64,000 bases of DNA, taken from the NCBI GenBank assembly GCA_004562765.1, contig SFRL01000002.1, positions 48,737-112,736 on the forward strand, read 5' to 3'. Under the pieces are notes generated by a model that was given only the letters and a program-made list of their open reading frames with translations, ran no database searches and was not told the origin of the DNA. The first letter of the stretch is position 1. Each line of letters begins with the position of its first letter. The stretch is from a bacterium (lineage in GTDB: Bacteria; Bacillota; Clostridia; Lachnospirales; Lachnospiraceae). Shown here piece after piece: positions 50,824-59,118 of this stretch. Made by a program: the position numbers and the translations under genes.

Positions 50824-51828
50824 TCACTCAAACAACTTGCTCACGCGCTTTGCCACCAGACGGCAGTCCAGCACCTCTTTGCAGGGCACATGGATCTCGC
50901 TTCGCATTTTCTCATATGCCTTTTCCTCATCCCGATACAGCTTTTGCGCTTCCTGCACACTGATGGCGGTAAAACGGATCTTATGATCCGTCTTGCGCTG
51001 TACCAGCTTCGGAATATCCACAGATGCCACCGTCGCGATCTTCGGATAGCCGCCCGTTGTCTGACGGTCGGACAGTAAGATGATCGGTTTGCCGTGACTG
51101 GGCACTTGTACAGACCCGTAAGCAATACCATCCGAGATCATATCTGTTGTATTTTTTGCTGCAATAAAAGGTCCCTCCAAACGACAGCCCATCCGGTCAA
51201 AATCGCTGGTGACCGTATACTCCTGTGACAGGAATGTATCGATACCCTGTTTGCTGAACATCTCGTCCTGCGGACCTAATACGACCCGGAGCGTCTCGCT
51301 TTCCGCGGAAAAATCGTCGGCCCTTAGCTTTCTTGACAGGAAATACGGCAGATACCGGCGCTTCATACGAAAACCGATATAGTCCTCATCCTTCAACTTA
51401 CGCCCCTTAAAGCCGCCGATCTTGCTCTTTAAATTCGTACAACGGCTGCCCATCACGACAGGGATATCCAGATAGCTGGAAAATGCGATATATCCTCTGC
51501 TTCCGGTGCGGGCACTGCCAAATTTCAAAATATCTCCACGGTTCACATACACTGCCTCATACATCGGCACCGGCTCACCATTGATCGTCGGTGTAAAGTC
51601 GCCGCCGGTAATGGCAATGATCGTCTCCGATGTAAACTGAAGCGTCGGTCCGATCAGTGTAAACTCCAGTACTGCTTCATTTTCCGGATTGTCAAGCAGC
51701 AGATTTGCGATCTTGAAGGAGCGCACGTCCATGACGCCTGCCACAGAAAATCCCTGGCTCTGATAACCGGTGCGGCCGAGATCCTGCACAGTCGTCAGCA
51801 TACCTGCCTTTAATACACGAATACCCAT
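50824..51828 (-). CDS. pxpC: 5-oxoprolinase subunit PxpC / AHS2-type carboxyltransferase (KipA)
   Basis: A 334-residue AHS2/KipA protein. Landmarks are VQDLGRTGYQSQGFSVAGVMD, AITGGDFTPTIN, GSARTGSRGYIAF, SDFDRMGCRLEGP and RQTTGGYPKIATVASVD. In urea carboxylase this domain is one half of the carboxyltransferase; in PxpABC it is a subunit of 5-oxoprolinase. The ATG at 51828 has GGGGAGG ten bases upstream; a GTG at 51837 overlapping the pxpB stop is an alternative. The genes are coupled. Confidence 0.93.
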   Translation of the reverse strand: MGIRVLKAGMLTTVQDLGRTGYQSQGFSVAGVMDVRSFKIANLLLDNPENEAVLEFTLIGPTLQFTSETIIAITGGDFTPTINGEPVPMYEAVYVNRGDILKFGSARTGSRGYIAFSSYLDIPVVMGSRCTNLKSKIGGFKGRKLKDEDYIGFRMKRRYLPYFLSRKLRADDFSAESETLRVVLGPQDEMFSKQGIDTFLSQEYTVTSDFDRMGCRLEGPFIAAKNTTDMISDGIAYGSVQVPSHGKPIILLSDRQTTGGYPKIATVASVDIPKLVQRKTDHKIRFTAISVQEAQKLYRDEEKAYEKMRSEIHVPCKEVLDCRLVAKRVSKLFE

Positions 51829-51833
51829 ACCGG

Positions 51834-52562
51834 TCACACCTCCCCTTCTACAACTCGTACTGTATAAGTTCCCTGCTCGACTTCTTCCTTGATACGGTCA
51901 TACTCTGCCCGGTCAACCGGAATAAATCGAATGTAATCGCCTGCTTCCACAAGGATCGGCACTTCGCGATCCGGGTCGTAGGTTTTTACCGGTGTCATTC
52001 CCATGAGCTGCCAGCCGCCCGGCGAGTCCATCGGATAAATACCGGTCTGTGAACCACCGATCCCCACACTTCCCGCCGGGATACGAATGCGCGGATTTGC
52101 AAGACGCGGTGTGTGAATGCGCTCGTCCAATCCACCCAGATAGGTAAAGCCCGGCAAAAAGCCAAGCATATAAATGAGATAGTCCGTGGAGCTGTGAATG
52201 TTGATGACCTCCTGCTCGGAAAGTCCCGCATGCTCTGCAATTGTTGACAGATCCGGTCCAAACTCTCCGCCATAGCAGACCGGTATCTCGTACACCTTTT
52301 TTTTGCGCGCCCCGGCTGCGATCTCAACGGACAATATCTTCTCCATACGTGTTTTCATCTCATCATAGGAAATGACACGCGGATCGTAATTGATGAGCAG
52401 TGAACAAAATGCAGGTATGATGTCCACAACACCTTCTATGTGCTGCTCCTTCATGAGCTGAACCGTTGCCGCGATCTTTGCATTGATATCCGGATCAATG
52501 GCATTTCCAAACTGGATCAGGATCGAGCTATCACCGGCTGTCATAATCTTCACATTCTGCAT
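51834..52562 (-). CDS. pxpB: 5-oxoprolinase subunit PxpB / AHS1 domain (KipI)
   Basis: A 242-residue AHS1/KipI protein with a cyclophilin-like fold: AGDSSILIQFGN at the N-terminus, VVDIIPAFCSLLINYDP, PVCYGGEFGPDL, YLIYMLGFLPGFTYLGG, PRIRIPAGSVGIGGSQTGIY and GGWQLMGMTP. It pairs with PxpC. Its stop overlaps the next start region. A perfect terminator lies 29 bases upstream. Confidence 0.94.
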   Translation of the reverse strand: MQNVKIMTAGDSSILIQFGNAIDPDINAKIAATVQLMKEQHIEGVVDIIPAFCSLLINYDPRVISYDEMKTRMEKILSVEIAAGARKKKVYEIPVCYGGEFGPDLSTIAEHAGLSEQEVINIHSSTDYLIYMLGFLPGFTYLGGLDERIHTPRLANPRIRIPAGSVGIGGSQTGIYPMDSPGGWQLMGMTPVKTYDPDREVPILVEAGDYIRFIPVDRAEYDRIKEEVEQGTYTVRVVEGEV

Positions 52563-52590
52563 GAAAACCCTCCTTCATTACTTTCTTTAG

Positions 52591-52627
52591 AAAAAGGGTG
52601 CAATGTGCCACACATTGCACCCTTTTT
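52591..52627. terminator. strong terminator between the NRAMP-like gene and pxpB
   Basis: A 16-bp perfect stem, AAAAAGGGTGCAATGT/ACATTGCACCCTTTTT (52591-52606 and 52612-52627), with a 5-nt loop ends in T runs on both strands. Confidence 0.92.
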
Positions 52628-52652
52628 AGCATCTCACATTTTATTTAGAATA

Positions 52653-53855
52653 TTAGAATAATCCTGCAATTTTGGCTACAAAGGTTGTGATTCCCATGTA
52701 TGCAGATGCTACAACTACGATCACTCCCAAAATAGTAAGTACGATCGGATGCTTATAGCCCTCACCCATAATGGACTTCTTATATGCCGCGATCAAACAG
52801 ATACCCAATGTGATCGGAAGGATCAGTCCATTGAATGCACCTGCGAATACGAGAAGCACTGCAGGATTTCCAAGGATGAGCATGATCAAAGTCGAAACTG
52901 TGATAAACGCAATAATCACATAATTCTCTTTTTCTTCGATCTTCTTGTTAAACGTCTTTAAGAAAGAAACTGAAGTGTAAGCTGCACCAATGATAGAGGT
53001 AATGGCTGCACACAACAGCACCAGACCTGCAAAACGGTAACCGATCTCTCCTGCGCCCTGACGGAATGCATCTGCTGCAGGGTTTGATGCATCTAATTCT
53101 ACGCCCTTAACAACAACACCGAGCACTGCAAGGAATAATAAGATTCGCACGATCGTTGCGATCACGATACCCATCACAGAACTCTTTGTGATCTCCTTTC
53201 TATTTTCCTTACCGATAATGCCTGCGTCGATCAGACGATGTGCACCTGCGAAAGTGATGTATCCACCAACAGTTCCACCCATCAAAGTTAAAATCGCATC
53301 AAATAACGGTTTTGTCTCTGCATCCGGAATAAAGGTATGCTGTAAAGCATCTCCCATCGGAGGCTTCACAACAAAGATCACGATCAGAATAACAATGATC
53401 ATGATTCCACCAAGAACCTTTGTCAGTGTATCCATGGCTGCCTTCGCATTTTTCAGTAAGAATACAACGATTGCAAGCGCTCCGGCAAGAATATAGCCAA
53501 GCCACGTAGGAATGCCCAGCAACGTATTGAAGCCAAGTGCACCGCCACCAACGTTACCAATATTGAAAACCAGACCGCCGAGCACGATCATGAAAGATAC
53601 AAAATATCCGAGACCGGGGAGCACCTTATTTGCCACATCCTGTCCACGAAGGCCTGTGGTACAAAGCACGCGCCAGATATTCAGCTGGGCGATCGCTGAA
53701 AGGATGATGGATACAAGGATCACAAATCCGAAGCTGGACTTTAATGAACCGGTAAAGTTTGCCGTCTGTGTTAAAAATCCGGGTCCGATCGCGGAAGTCG
53801 CCATTAAAAATGCTGCACCAAGCAGGGCGCCGCCGCCTTTTTTCTTTTCTGCCAT
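52653..53855 (-). CDS. NRAMP-like transporter (YcsG type)
   Basis: A 400-residue protein with about 11 membrane helices of the NRAMP/APC fold. The first helix reads TSAIGPGFLTQTANFTGS, so the metal-binding DPGN of true NRAMP transporters is replaced by GPGF; the helix-6 metal motif is not visible either. That argues against divalent-metal transport. B. subtilis ycsG, in the ycsF-kipI-kipA cluster, is a homologue by context. It stands in front of the pxp operon, so 5-oxoproline or a related acid is a plausible cargo, as inference. It has a strong promoter and a 5' hairpin. Confidence 0.85.
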   Translation of the reverse strand: MAEKKKGGGALLGAAFLMATSAIGPGFLTQTANFTGSLKSSFGFVILVSIILSAIAQLNIWRVLCTTGLRGQDVANKVLPGLGYFVSFMIVLGGLVFNIGNVGGGALGFNTLLGIPTWLGYILAGALAIVVFLLKNAKAAMDTLTKVLGGIMIIVILIVIFVVKPPMGDALQHTFIPDAETKPLFDAILTLMGGTVGGYITFAGAHRLIDAGIIGKENRKEITKSSVMGIVIATIVRILLFLAVLGVVVKGVELDASNPAADAFRQGAGEIGYRFAGLVLLCAAITSIIGAAYTSVSFLKTFNKKIEEKENYVIIAFITVSTLIMLILGNPAVLLVFAGAFNGLILPITLGICLIAAYKKSIMGEGYKHPIVLTILGVIVVVASAYMGITTFVAKIAGLF

Positions 53856-53885
53856 AACAATATCCTCCTAAAAAATATACAATTT

Positions 53886-53953
53886 CGGCGGTTGTCCACC
53901 TTGCGAACAACCGCCGACTTCCTTATTATAGACGAAATTCACATTTCAGTCAA
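53886..53953 (-). promoter_or_regulatory. promoter and 5'-end hairpin of the NRAMP-like operon
   Basis: TTGACT (53953-53948), 17 bp and TATAAT (53930-53925) are near-consensus. The expected start near 53918 is followed at once by a 10-bp stem (CGGCGGTTGT/ACAACCGCCG, 53886-53895 and 53907-53916). Confidence 0.75.
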
Positions 53954-54000
53954 ACATTATCAGGTATTTTCCGTCAAATGAAACATTTTTGTTTACAATT

Positions 54001-56292
54001 TTATCTCCACATCTGGTTCCTCCGGTGATGCACACAGGCTGCCAGGATCAGCAGCACAACTGCAGCCGTAAATATCCAGACACCGGCAGGAACATCCGCA
54101 ATGTGGAAGCAACGGATATTGATCCACATCTGATTGATATTTTTTGTCTCAATCTCATCAAAATAACCCATGATCGCAGTCCGCTCGATCACTTCCTGTG
54201 ACGGATACTGTGTGTAAAGCTGTCTGCCGACTTGTTCCTGCGTTGTATATACGACGTAGTCCTCATCCGCATTATTTCCACTAAAGAAATAGCCGAGCGG
54301 ATATGGAACCAATTCTTCGTCCTCTTCCTCCGCACCATAGCACCAGTCAACATAAGAAAAGACCGTATCATCCTCACCGCCACCGATGGCAGAGGTGTAT
54401 CCGATATAATACATGTTGCGCACCGCATTATCCGGGCGTGACAAGAAGTTTACAAAGGCCTCTGCAGCCGCCTTTTTCTCCGGATCTCCCGCAATTCCCT
54501 TTTTGAGCATGATCCATCCGTCAAACCAGAGATTAGAGCACTCTTCCGGCACCGCATAGGCAAGGTACACCTCGTCTTCCTCTGCCTGATCCATCGCATA
54601 GACTGCATCTCCCGACCACTGATAATTGGCAACGATCTTTCCGGTGACCATATCAGCTTTTCCGCTGTCCGTCTCCAGCGCATAGATGTTTCCCATCATA
54701 TGCTGTAACAGCCGCTCCACCTCATCGATCGTTTCAGGCGTGACATCATTCATGATGTCTGTCAGCTTTTCCTGGTAGTCCGGATCGGCCAGAAATTCCT
54801 CCGCCGTAAGCTCATTTGCCCGCAGATAGCCAAGCGCCGCGAAATAGGTATCGCGCACATTATCCTTCAAAGTCATCTGACGATAAAATTTCGGGTTGTC
54901 GAACACCGACCAGGTAGACGCCTCCTCCTCGCTCATGAACTCCGGATTGTAAAGCACGCCGGACGTTCCCCACATGTAGCAGGCAGCATATTTTTCCCAT
55001 GTTTTTCCGTTGATCTCGTTTTCCTGAAATACCTGTGAAATATACGGGGACACGCCGCGCACATAGTAGTTTTCCTCATTCTCTGTATCAAAAAACTGTT
55101 CGGAAAACGGCTCTGCCATATCCTCCGCCATCAGCTTCATGAGCATGTAGTCTGAAGGACATACCAGATCATAAGTGTCACCGAGTGTTAGCTGGTTATA
55201 CAGATCTTCATTCGTTCCGAAGCAGGAGTACTCCACGCGGACTTTTTTCCCTGTCGTCTCGTAATACCAGTCCTCAAAATCCTCGTACATCGGATTGACA
55301 CCGAGGATCTGTGTTCCGTTATCCAGTTCGATCAGTTCTTCCTCCTCGTCCCAGTCACCGAGGTCGATATATTCCTCCCAGTTGCAGACACGCAGCACGA
55401 TCTCGTTGTCCGCCGCCTGCACCGTCTCCGGCGACCAGACAGCCGCAAGTGCACCTGCGCTGATAAACAGTGCCAGTGTCAGCACCGCCTTTTTTGCATT
55501 TTCCCCATTCTTCTTACCTGCTGCATTCATGAGCACGACCACGAGGATTACCACAAAAAAGATCACGGTAGACAACGCCCAAAGTGCTGTCTTGATCTCT
55601 GTCTGTGAACCCTTGGTAGCATTTACGACATAGGTGCTGATGGTGTCAAAGGTAGCCGGCTTCGTATAGCTGGCAATAAAATAATCGTCCAGTGAGAGTG
55701 TCAATGCCAGCGCAAAGCCGGAGATGATTCCTGATGAGATCTGCGGCAGCACAACTTTTGTGAGCGCCTGTGTCGGTGTCGCGCCGAGATCCATCGCTGC
55801 CTCATACAGGCTGGAATCCATCTGTTTTAATTTCGGTATCACGGACAGATAGACAAAGGGTGCGGACAATACCACATGACCGACTACCAACGGGATGAAC
55901 GTACTTTTATCGATCCCGGCCACAACAACCAGCGCGATACAGATGGAAAATCCGGTCACGACATCCGCATTGACGACCGGAACTTCGTTCAATGCAGAAA
56001 TATATCCTCCTGCCACCGCTTTTGAATAAAACCCGCCGATCGCACCCAGTGTCCCCAGGATTGTAGCTATGATGGCAGACCCAAACGCCAATGCAACCGT
56101 TCCCATGATCATGCCCCGGAGTTCCTCATTGGAAAAGAGTGTCATATAGTTTTGCAGCGAAAATCCGCGGATCGCTCCGATCGTCGTCGAGGTTGTAAAG
56201 CTGTACACCATCAGCACAAGGATCGGCAGATAGATGACTAACAGCAGGATTCCCACATAAATGCGCGCAAGATATTTCTTATTTTTTTTCAT
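54001..56292 (-). CDS. fused spermidine/putrescine permease PotC and binding protein PotD
   Basis: A 763-residue fusion. Residues about 1-260 are a PotC-type permease (six helices, ABC loop EAAMDLGATPTQALTKVVLPQ). A membrane segment with a signal-peptide-like end (VQAADN, about 270-292) leads to a PotD-type polyamine-binding domain (about 295-735: CNWEEYIDLGDWDEE, DLVCPSDYMLMKL, YAACYMWGTSGVLYNP, NYQWSGDAVYAMD). A final helix (WIFTAAVVLLILAACV) may re-anchor the tail. The fusion is known in Clostridia. It overlaps potB by four bases. Confidence 0.95.
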   Translation of the reverse strand: MKKNKKYLARIYVGILLLVIYLPILVLMVYSFTTSTTIGAIRGFSLQNYMTLFSNEELRGMIMGTVALAFGSAIIATILGTLGAIGGFYSKAVAGGYISALNEVPVVNADVVTGFSICIALVVVAGIDKSTFIPLVVGHVVLSAPFVYLSVIPKLKQMDSSLYEAAMDLGATPTQALTKVVLPQISSGIISGFALALTLSLDDYFIASYTKPATFDTISTYVVNATKGSQTEIKTALWALSTVIFFVVILVVVLMNAAGKKNGENAKKAVLTLALFISAGALAAVWSPETVQAADNEIVLRVCNWEEYIDLGDWDEEEELIELDNGTQILGVNPMYEDFEDWYYETTGKKVRVEYSCFGTNEDLYNQLTLGDTYDLVCPSDYMLMKLMAEDMAEPFSEQFFDTENEENYYVRGVSPYISQVFQENEINGKTWEKYAACYMWGTSGVLYNPEFMSEEEASTWSVFDNPKFYRQMTLKDNVRDTYFAALGYLRANELTAEEFLADPDYQEKLTDIMNDVTPETIDEVERLLQHMMGNIYALETDSGKADMVTGKIVANYQWSGDAVYAMDQAEEDEVYLAYAVPEECSNLWFDGWIMLKKGIAGDPEKKAAAEAFVNFLSRPDNAVRNMYYIGYTSAIGGGEDDTVFSYVDWCYGAEEEDEELVPYPLGYFFSGNNADEDYVVYTTQEQVGRQLYTQYPSQEVIERTAIMGYFDEIETKNINQMWINIRCFHIADVPAGVWIFTAAVVLLILAACVHHRRNQMWR

Positions 56293-57086
56293 AACAGCGC
56301 ACCTCCTCTGCTCGTTCCCTCATCAGTGTAACGATCTGTCACGAGAGTGAACACCAAAATGATAAGCAGCAGGATCAATGCGATCATAGATCCGTTATGC
56401 CAGTCGTAAGCACTGAAATAGCTTCCGATCAGGCAGCCCATGATATACGTGCTGTTGTAGAGCATATCCAGAACCACATAGTTTGTCATGGACGGCAGAA
56501 ATACCATCACGACACCACTGATAATACCGGGCACGGAGAGCGGCAGTGTTACCTTAAAAAAGATCTGCACCGGGCTTGCTCCAAGATCCGCCGCAGCCTC
56601 CATGAGACTGTGATCCAGCTTGCAAAGCGTCGTGTACATCGGCAAAATCATAAAAGGAAGGAAATCATACGTCATACCGATCACAGAATTTAAAAACGGA
56701 TAATATGCCAGATTCCCCTCCAGCAGAGTCAGTATCTCCTTGAGTGCCGTGATGCGCAGCGTAAAGTTGATCCACATCGGCAGCACAAACATGACGACGA
56801 TCACGTTTTTCTGCTTCCACTCACTCTGTGCCAGAATATATGCAACCGGGTATGCCAGCAACAGACATACGCAGGTCGTCACGATCGCGATCGCAAAGCT
56901 GTAGCATAGCGTTCCGATCGTATTCGGACTCGTAAAAAATCCGATCAGGTTGTTCATGGAGAAGTGCCCCTCTCCGTTTGTAAATGCATAATAAATAATA
57001 ACAAGCAGCGGCAGTGCCACAAAGCAGGTCAGGAAAAGACCATAAGGGATCGCCAGCTGCTTTCTGGAAAAATGTAATCCTCTCAT
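56289..57086 (-). CDS. potB: spermidine/putrescine ABC permease PotB
   Basis: A 265-residue permease with six helices; the EAA loop EAAADLGASPVQIFFKVTLPL docks on PotA. LPFMILPMYTTLCKLD and TNYVVLDMLY fit PotB. It lies 13 bases after potA and overlaps potCD by ATGA. Confidence 0.95.
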   Translation of the reverse strand: MRGLHFSRKQLAIPYGLFLTCFVALPLLVIIYYAFTNGEGHFSMNNLIGFFTSPNTIGTLCYSFAIAIVTTCVCLLLAYPVAYILAQSEWKQKNVIVVMFVLPMWINFTLRITALKEILTLLEGNLAYYPFLNSVIGMTYDFLPFMILPMYTTLCKLDHSLMEAAADLGASPVQIFFKVTLPLSVPGIISGVVMVFLPSMTNYVVLDMLYNSTYIMGCLIGSYFSAYDWHNGSMIALILLLIILVFTLVTDRYTDEGTSRGGALL

Positions 57087-57099
57087 TTCTTTTCTCCTG

Positions 57100-58539
57100 C
57101 TATTTTTTCAGTGTAAACGTCAATTTCTCCTGCGGAATGATCAGGCTGACATAGTCGCCCATGTTCCACAGATCCTCATCACTGACAATGAAATCGATCT
57201 CTTCGTCCGTACGGACAACATACCGGTAGTGGTCACCGATATAGATCAGGTTGATGATATGTCCGCACACAATACCGGCATTCTCATCATCGCTCATCTC
57301 AATATCTCGTGGCTTGATCGTGGCGATCACCTTCAGTTTTCGATGATCGATCTCATTTCCGTGTGCATCGCAGAGCACATTACCCACTTCCGTTGCCCCA
57401 GGAATCAGTGACTTCACATCACACTGTAGCGCACCATCCAAAAGTGTGAGCTGATAATGCTCATCCACGCTGGATTCCAGCTTATTCAATGAGTGTTCTG
57501 CCTGCATCAGATGAATTCCCTCCGGCTCCACACACAGTCCAACGTGAGATCCAACCTGTGCTTTTTTGGTCGTCTGGATCACGATCTCATTTTTTCCGCA
57601 CAGAACCGTGATCTCATAGTGCACACCCTTGAAGATCACGCTGATCACATCTCCGGTAATTGTACCCTTTTCCGGCTCCGTGATCAGAATGTCCTCGGGA
57701 CGTACAACGACATCCACCATTGTGCCGTGCGGTACATCATCCACACACTCGAACTCTGCGCCACAGAAACGGACCTTTAAAGGATCTGTAACGATTCCGT
57801 TAAAAATATTACTCTCGCCGATAAAGTCTGCTACAAAAGCATTGTTCGGCTCATTATAAATATCCTCCGGTGTTCCCACATGCTGGATCCTTCCTTCTGA
57901 CATTACGACGATCTTGTCAGACATCGTAAGTGCCTCCTCCTGATCATGGGTCACATAAATAAAGGTGATGCCAAGCTTCTCGTGCATATCCTTCAGCTCC
58001 AGCTGCATCTCCTTGCGCATTTTCAGATCCAGAGCGCCTAACGGCTCATCCAGAAGCAGGATCTGCGGCTCGTTTACGATCGCCCGCGCGATCGCGATAC
58101 GCTGCTGCTGTCCGCCGGACAAGGTCTGGACGGTTCTGGTCTCGAAGCCTTCCAGATCCACCATTTCCAATGCGCGCTTGACCTTTTTTATGATTTCAGC
58201 CTTTGGAAGCTTTTTCAGCTTCAACCCAAAAGCGATATTGTCAAAAATATTCAAATGGGGAAATAGGGCGTAACGCTGAAAGACCGTATTGATCGGTCGC
58301 TCGTTCGCCGGAAGTCTGGTAATATCCTCACCATTTAACAGGATCTCGCCGCCGGTCGGTGCGTCAAAGCCCGCCAGCATGCGCAGTGTGGTCGTTTTCC
58401 CACAGCCTGAGGGTCCTAAAAAAGTGACAAACTCTCCTCGTTTGATGCTCAGGTTAAAATCATCTACCGCTGTGAATCCATCCTCAAATGTGCGCGATAA
58501 ATGTTTGAACTCCAAGATGTTTTCAGATGTTTTTTTCAA
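57100..58539 (-). CDS. potA: spermidine/putrescine ABC ATPase PotA
   Basis: A 479-residue ATPase. Walker A GPSGCGKTT, Q-loop NTVFQRYALFPHL, signature LSGGQQQR, Walker B ILLLDEPLGALD and H-loop VTHDQEE are intact; the C-terminal 240 residues form the TOBE-type regulatory domain, longer than usual. The start is a TTG at 58539 with AAAGGAGGAG upstream; the longer ATG frame at 58614 would begin inside a terminator stem and has no ribosome site. Confidence 0.93.
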   Translation of the reverse strand: MKKTSENILEFKHLSRTFEDGFTAVDDFNLSIKRGEFVTFLGPSGCGKTTTLRMLAGFDAPTGGEILLNGEDITRLPANERPINTVFQRYALFPHLNIFDNIAFGLKLKKLPKAEIIKKVKRALEMVDLEGFETRTVQTLSGGQQQRIAIARAIVNEPQILLLDEPLGALDLKMRKEMQLELKDMHEKLGITFIYVTHDQEEALTMSDKIVVMSEGRIQHVGTPEDIYNEPNNAFVADFIGESNIFNGIVTDPLKVRFCGAEFECVDDVPHGTMVDVVVRPEDILITEPEKGTITGDVISVIFKGVHYEITVLCGKNEIVIQTTKKAQVGSHVGLCVEPEGIHLMQAEHSLNKLESSVDEHYQLTLLDGALQCDVKSLIPGATEVGNVLCDAHGNEIDHRKLKVIATIKPRDIEMSDDENAGIVCGHIINLIYIGDHYRYVVRTDEEIDFIVSDEDLWNMGDYVSLIIPQEKLTFTLKK

Positions 58540-58577
58540 TTTTGTTATCTCCTCCTTTTGTGAAAACCATTGCAAGT

Positions 58578-58606
58578 AGTGTAACATAAAAAGAGGACGG
58601 TGACAA
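58578..58606 (-). promoter_or_regulatory. potA promoter overlapping the fucU terminator
   Basis: TTGTCA (58606-58601) and TACACT (58583-58578), 17 bp apart, form a likely promoter whose -35 box lies in the tip and stem of the terminator at 58594-58620. Confidence 0.55.
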
Positions 58607-58620
58607 TGCATCACCGTCCT
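58594..58620. terminator. terminator of the fuc operon
   Basis: The 10-bp stem AGGACGGTGA/TCACCGTCCT (58594-58603 and 58611-58620) has T runs on both sides. It separates fucU from potA. Confidence 0.9.
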
Positions 58621-58647
58621 TTTTTAAGTAAAATAAGGGAGATTTGT

Positions 58648-59103
58648 TTAGTTGATGACAACGCCCTTGCGAAGGATGATATTCGCGTAGATCGCTGTCT
58701 CACTGGTCATAATGACAACCTTTGATTTCGCTCTGGTCTTATCGTAGAAATCCCACTTGTTGATCTCCTCAAAGCACTTATCGCCTCGCTCATCGTACTT
58801 TGCAACGATCTCTTTGTAGGTATCCCAGATCGGTGTCTTGGCATCATCACCGGGCTCCACTGCCATCAGTGTACAAGGCGGAACCATCACACCGTTTGCA
58901 TCGGGATAAGTATCCAGCGGCAATACCTGTAAGATCGCATCGAGGATCTCCGGTACACCATGTCCGTCCATGCGGATGACCGGTGTATCAAAGGAGTGTC
59001 CGGGAAAATTGCCGTCGCCGATCGTCAACTCGTCTGTATGACCCATCTCTGCCAGAACCTTTAACAGTTCAGGAGATAAAATGGAAGGAATTCCTTTTAA
59101 CAT
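58648..59103 (-). CDS. fucU: L-fucose mutarotase (RbsD/FucU family)
   Basis: A 151-residue RbsD/FucU protein. It interconverts fucose anomers and feeds the isomerase. LSPELLKVLAEMGHTDELTIGDGNFP, the active-site PVIRMDGHGVPEIL and the C-terminal SKVVIMTSETAIYANIILRKG are typical. It follows fucI by 15 bases. Confidence 0.95.
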   Translation of the reverse strand: MLKGIPSILSPELLKVLAEMGHTDELTIGDGNFPGHSFDTPVIRMDGHGVPEILDAILQVLPLDTYPDANGVMVPPCTLMAVEPGDDAKTPIWDTYKEIVAKYDERGDKCFEEINKWDFYDKTRAKSKVVIMTSETAIYANIILRKGVVIN

Positions 59104-59118
59104 ATCTGTATCCTCCTA

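Noticed and set aside
57100..58614. Longer PotA starting at ATG 58614
   Set aside because: The first codons would lie in the terminator stem, there is no ribosome site, and family alignment begins near the TTG at 58539.
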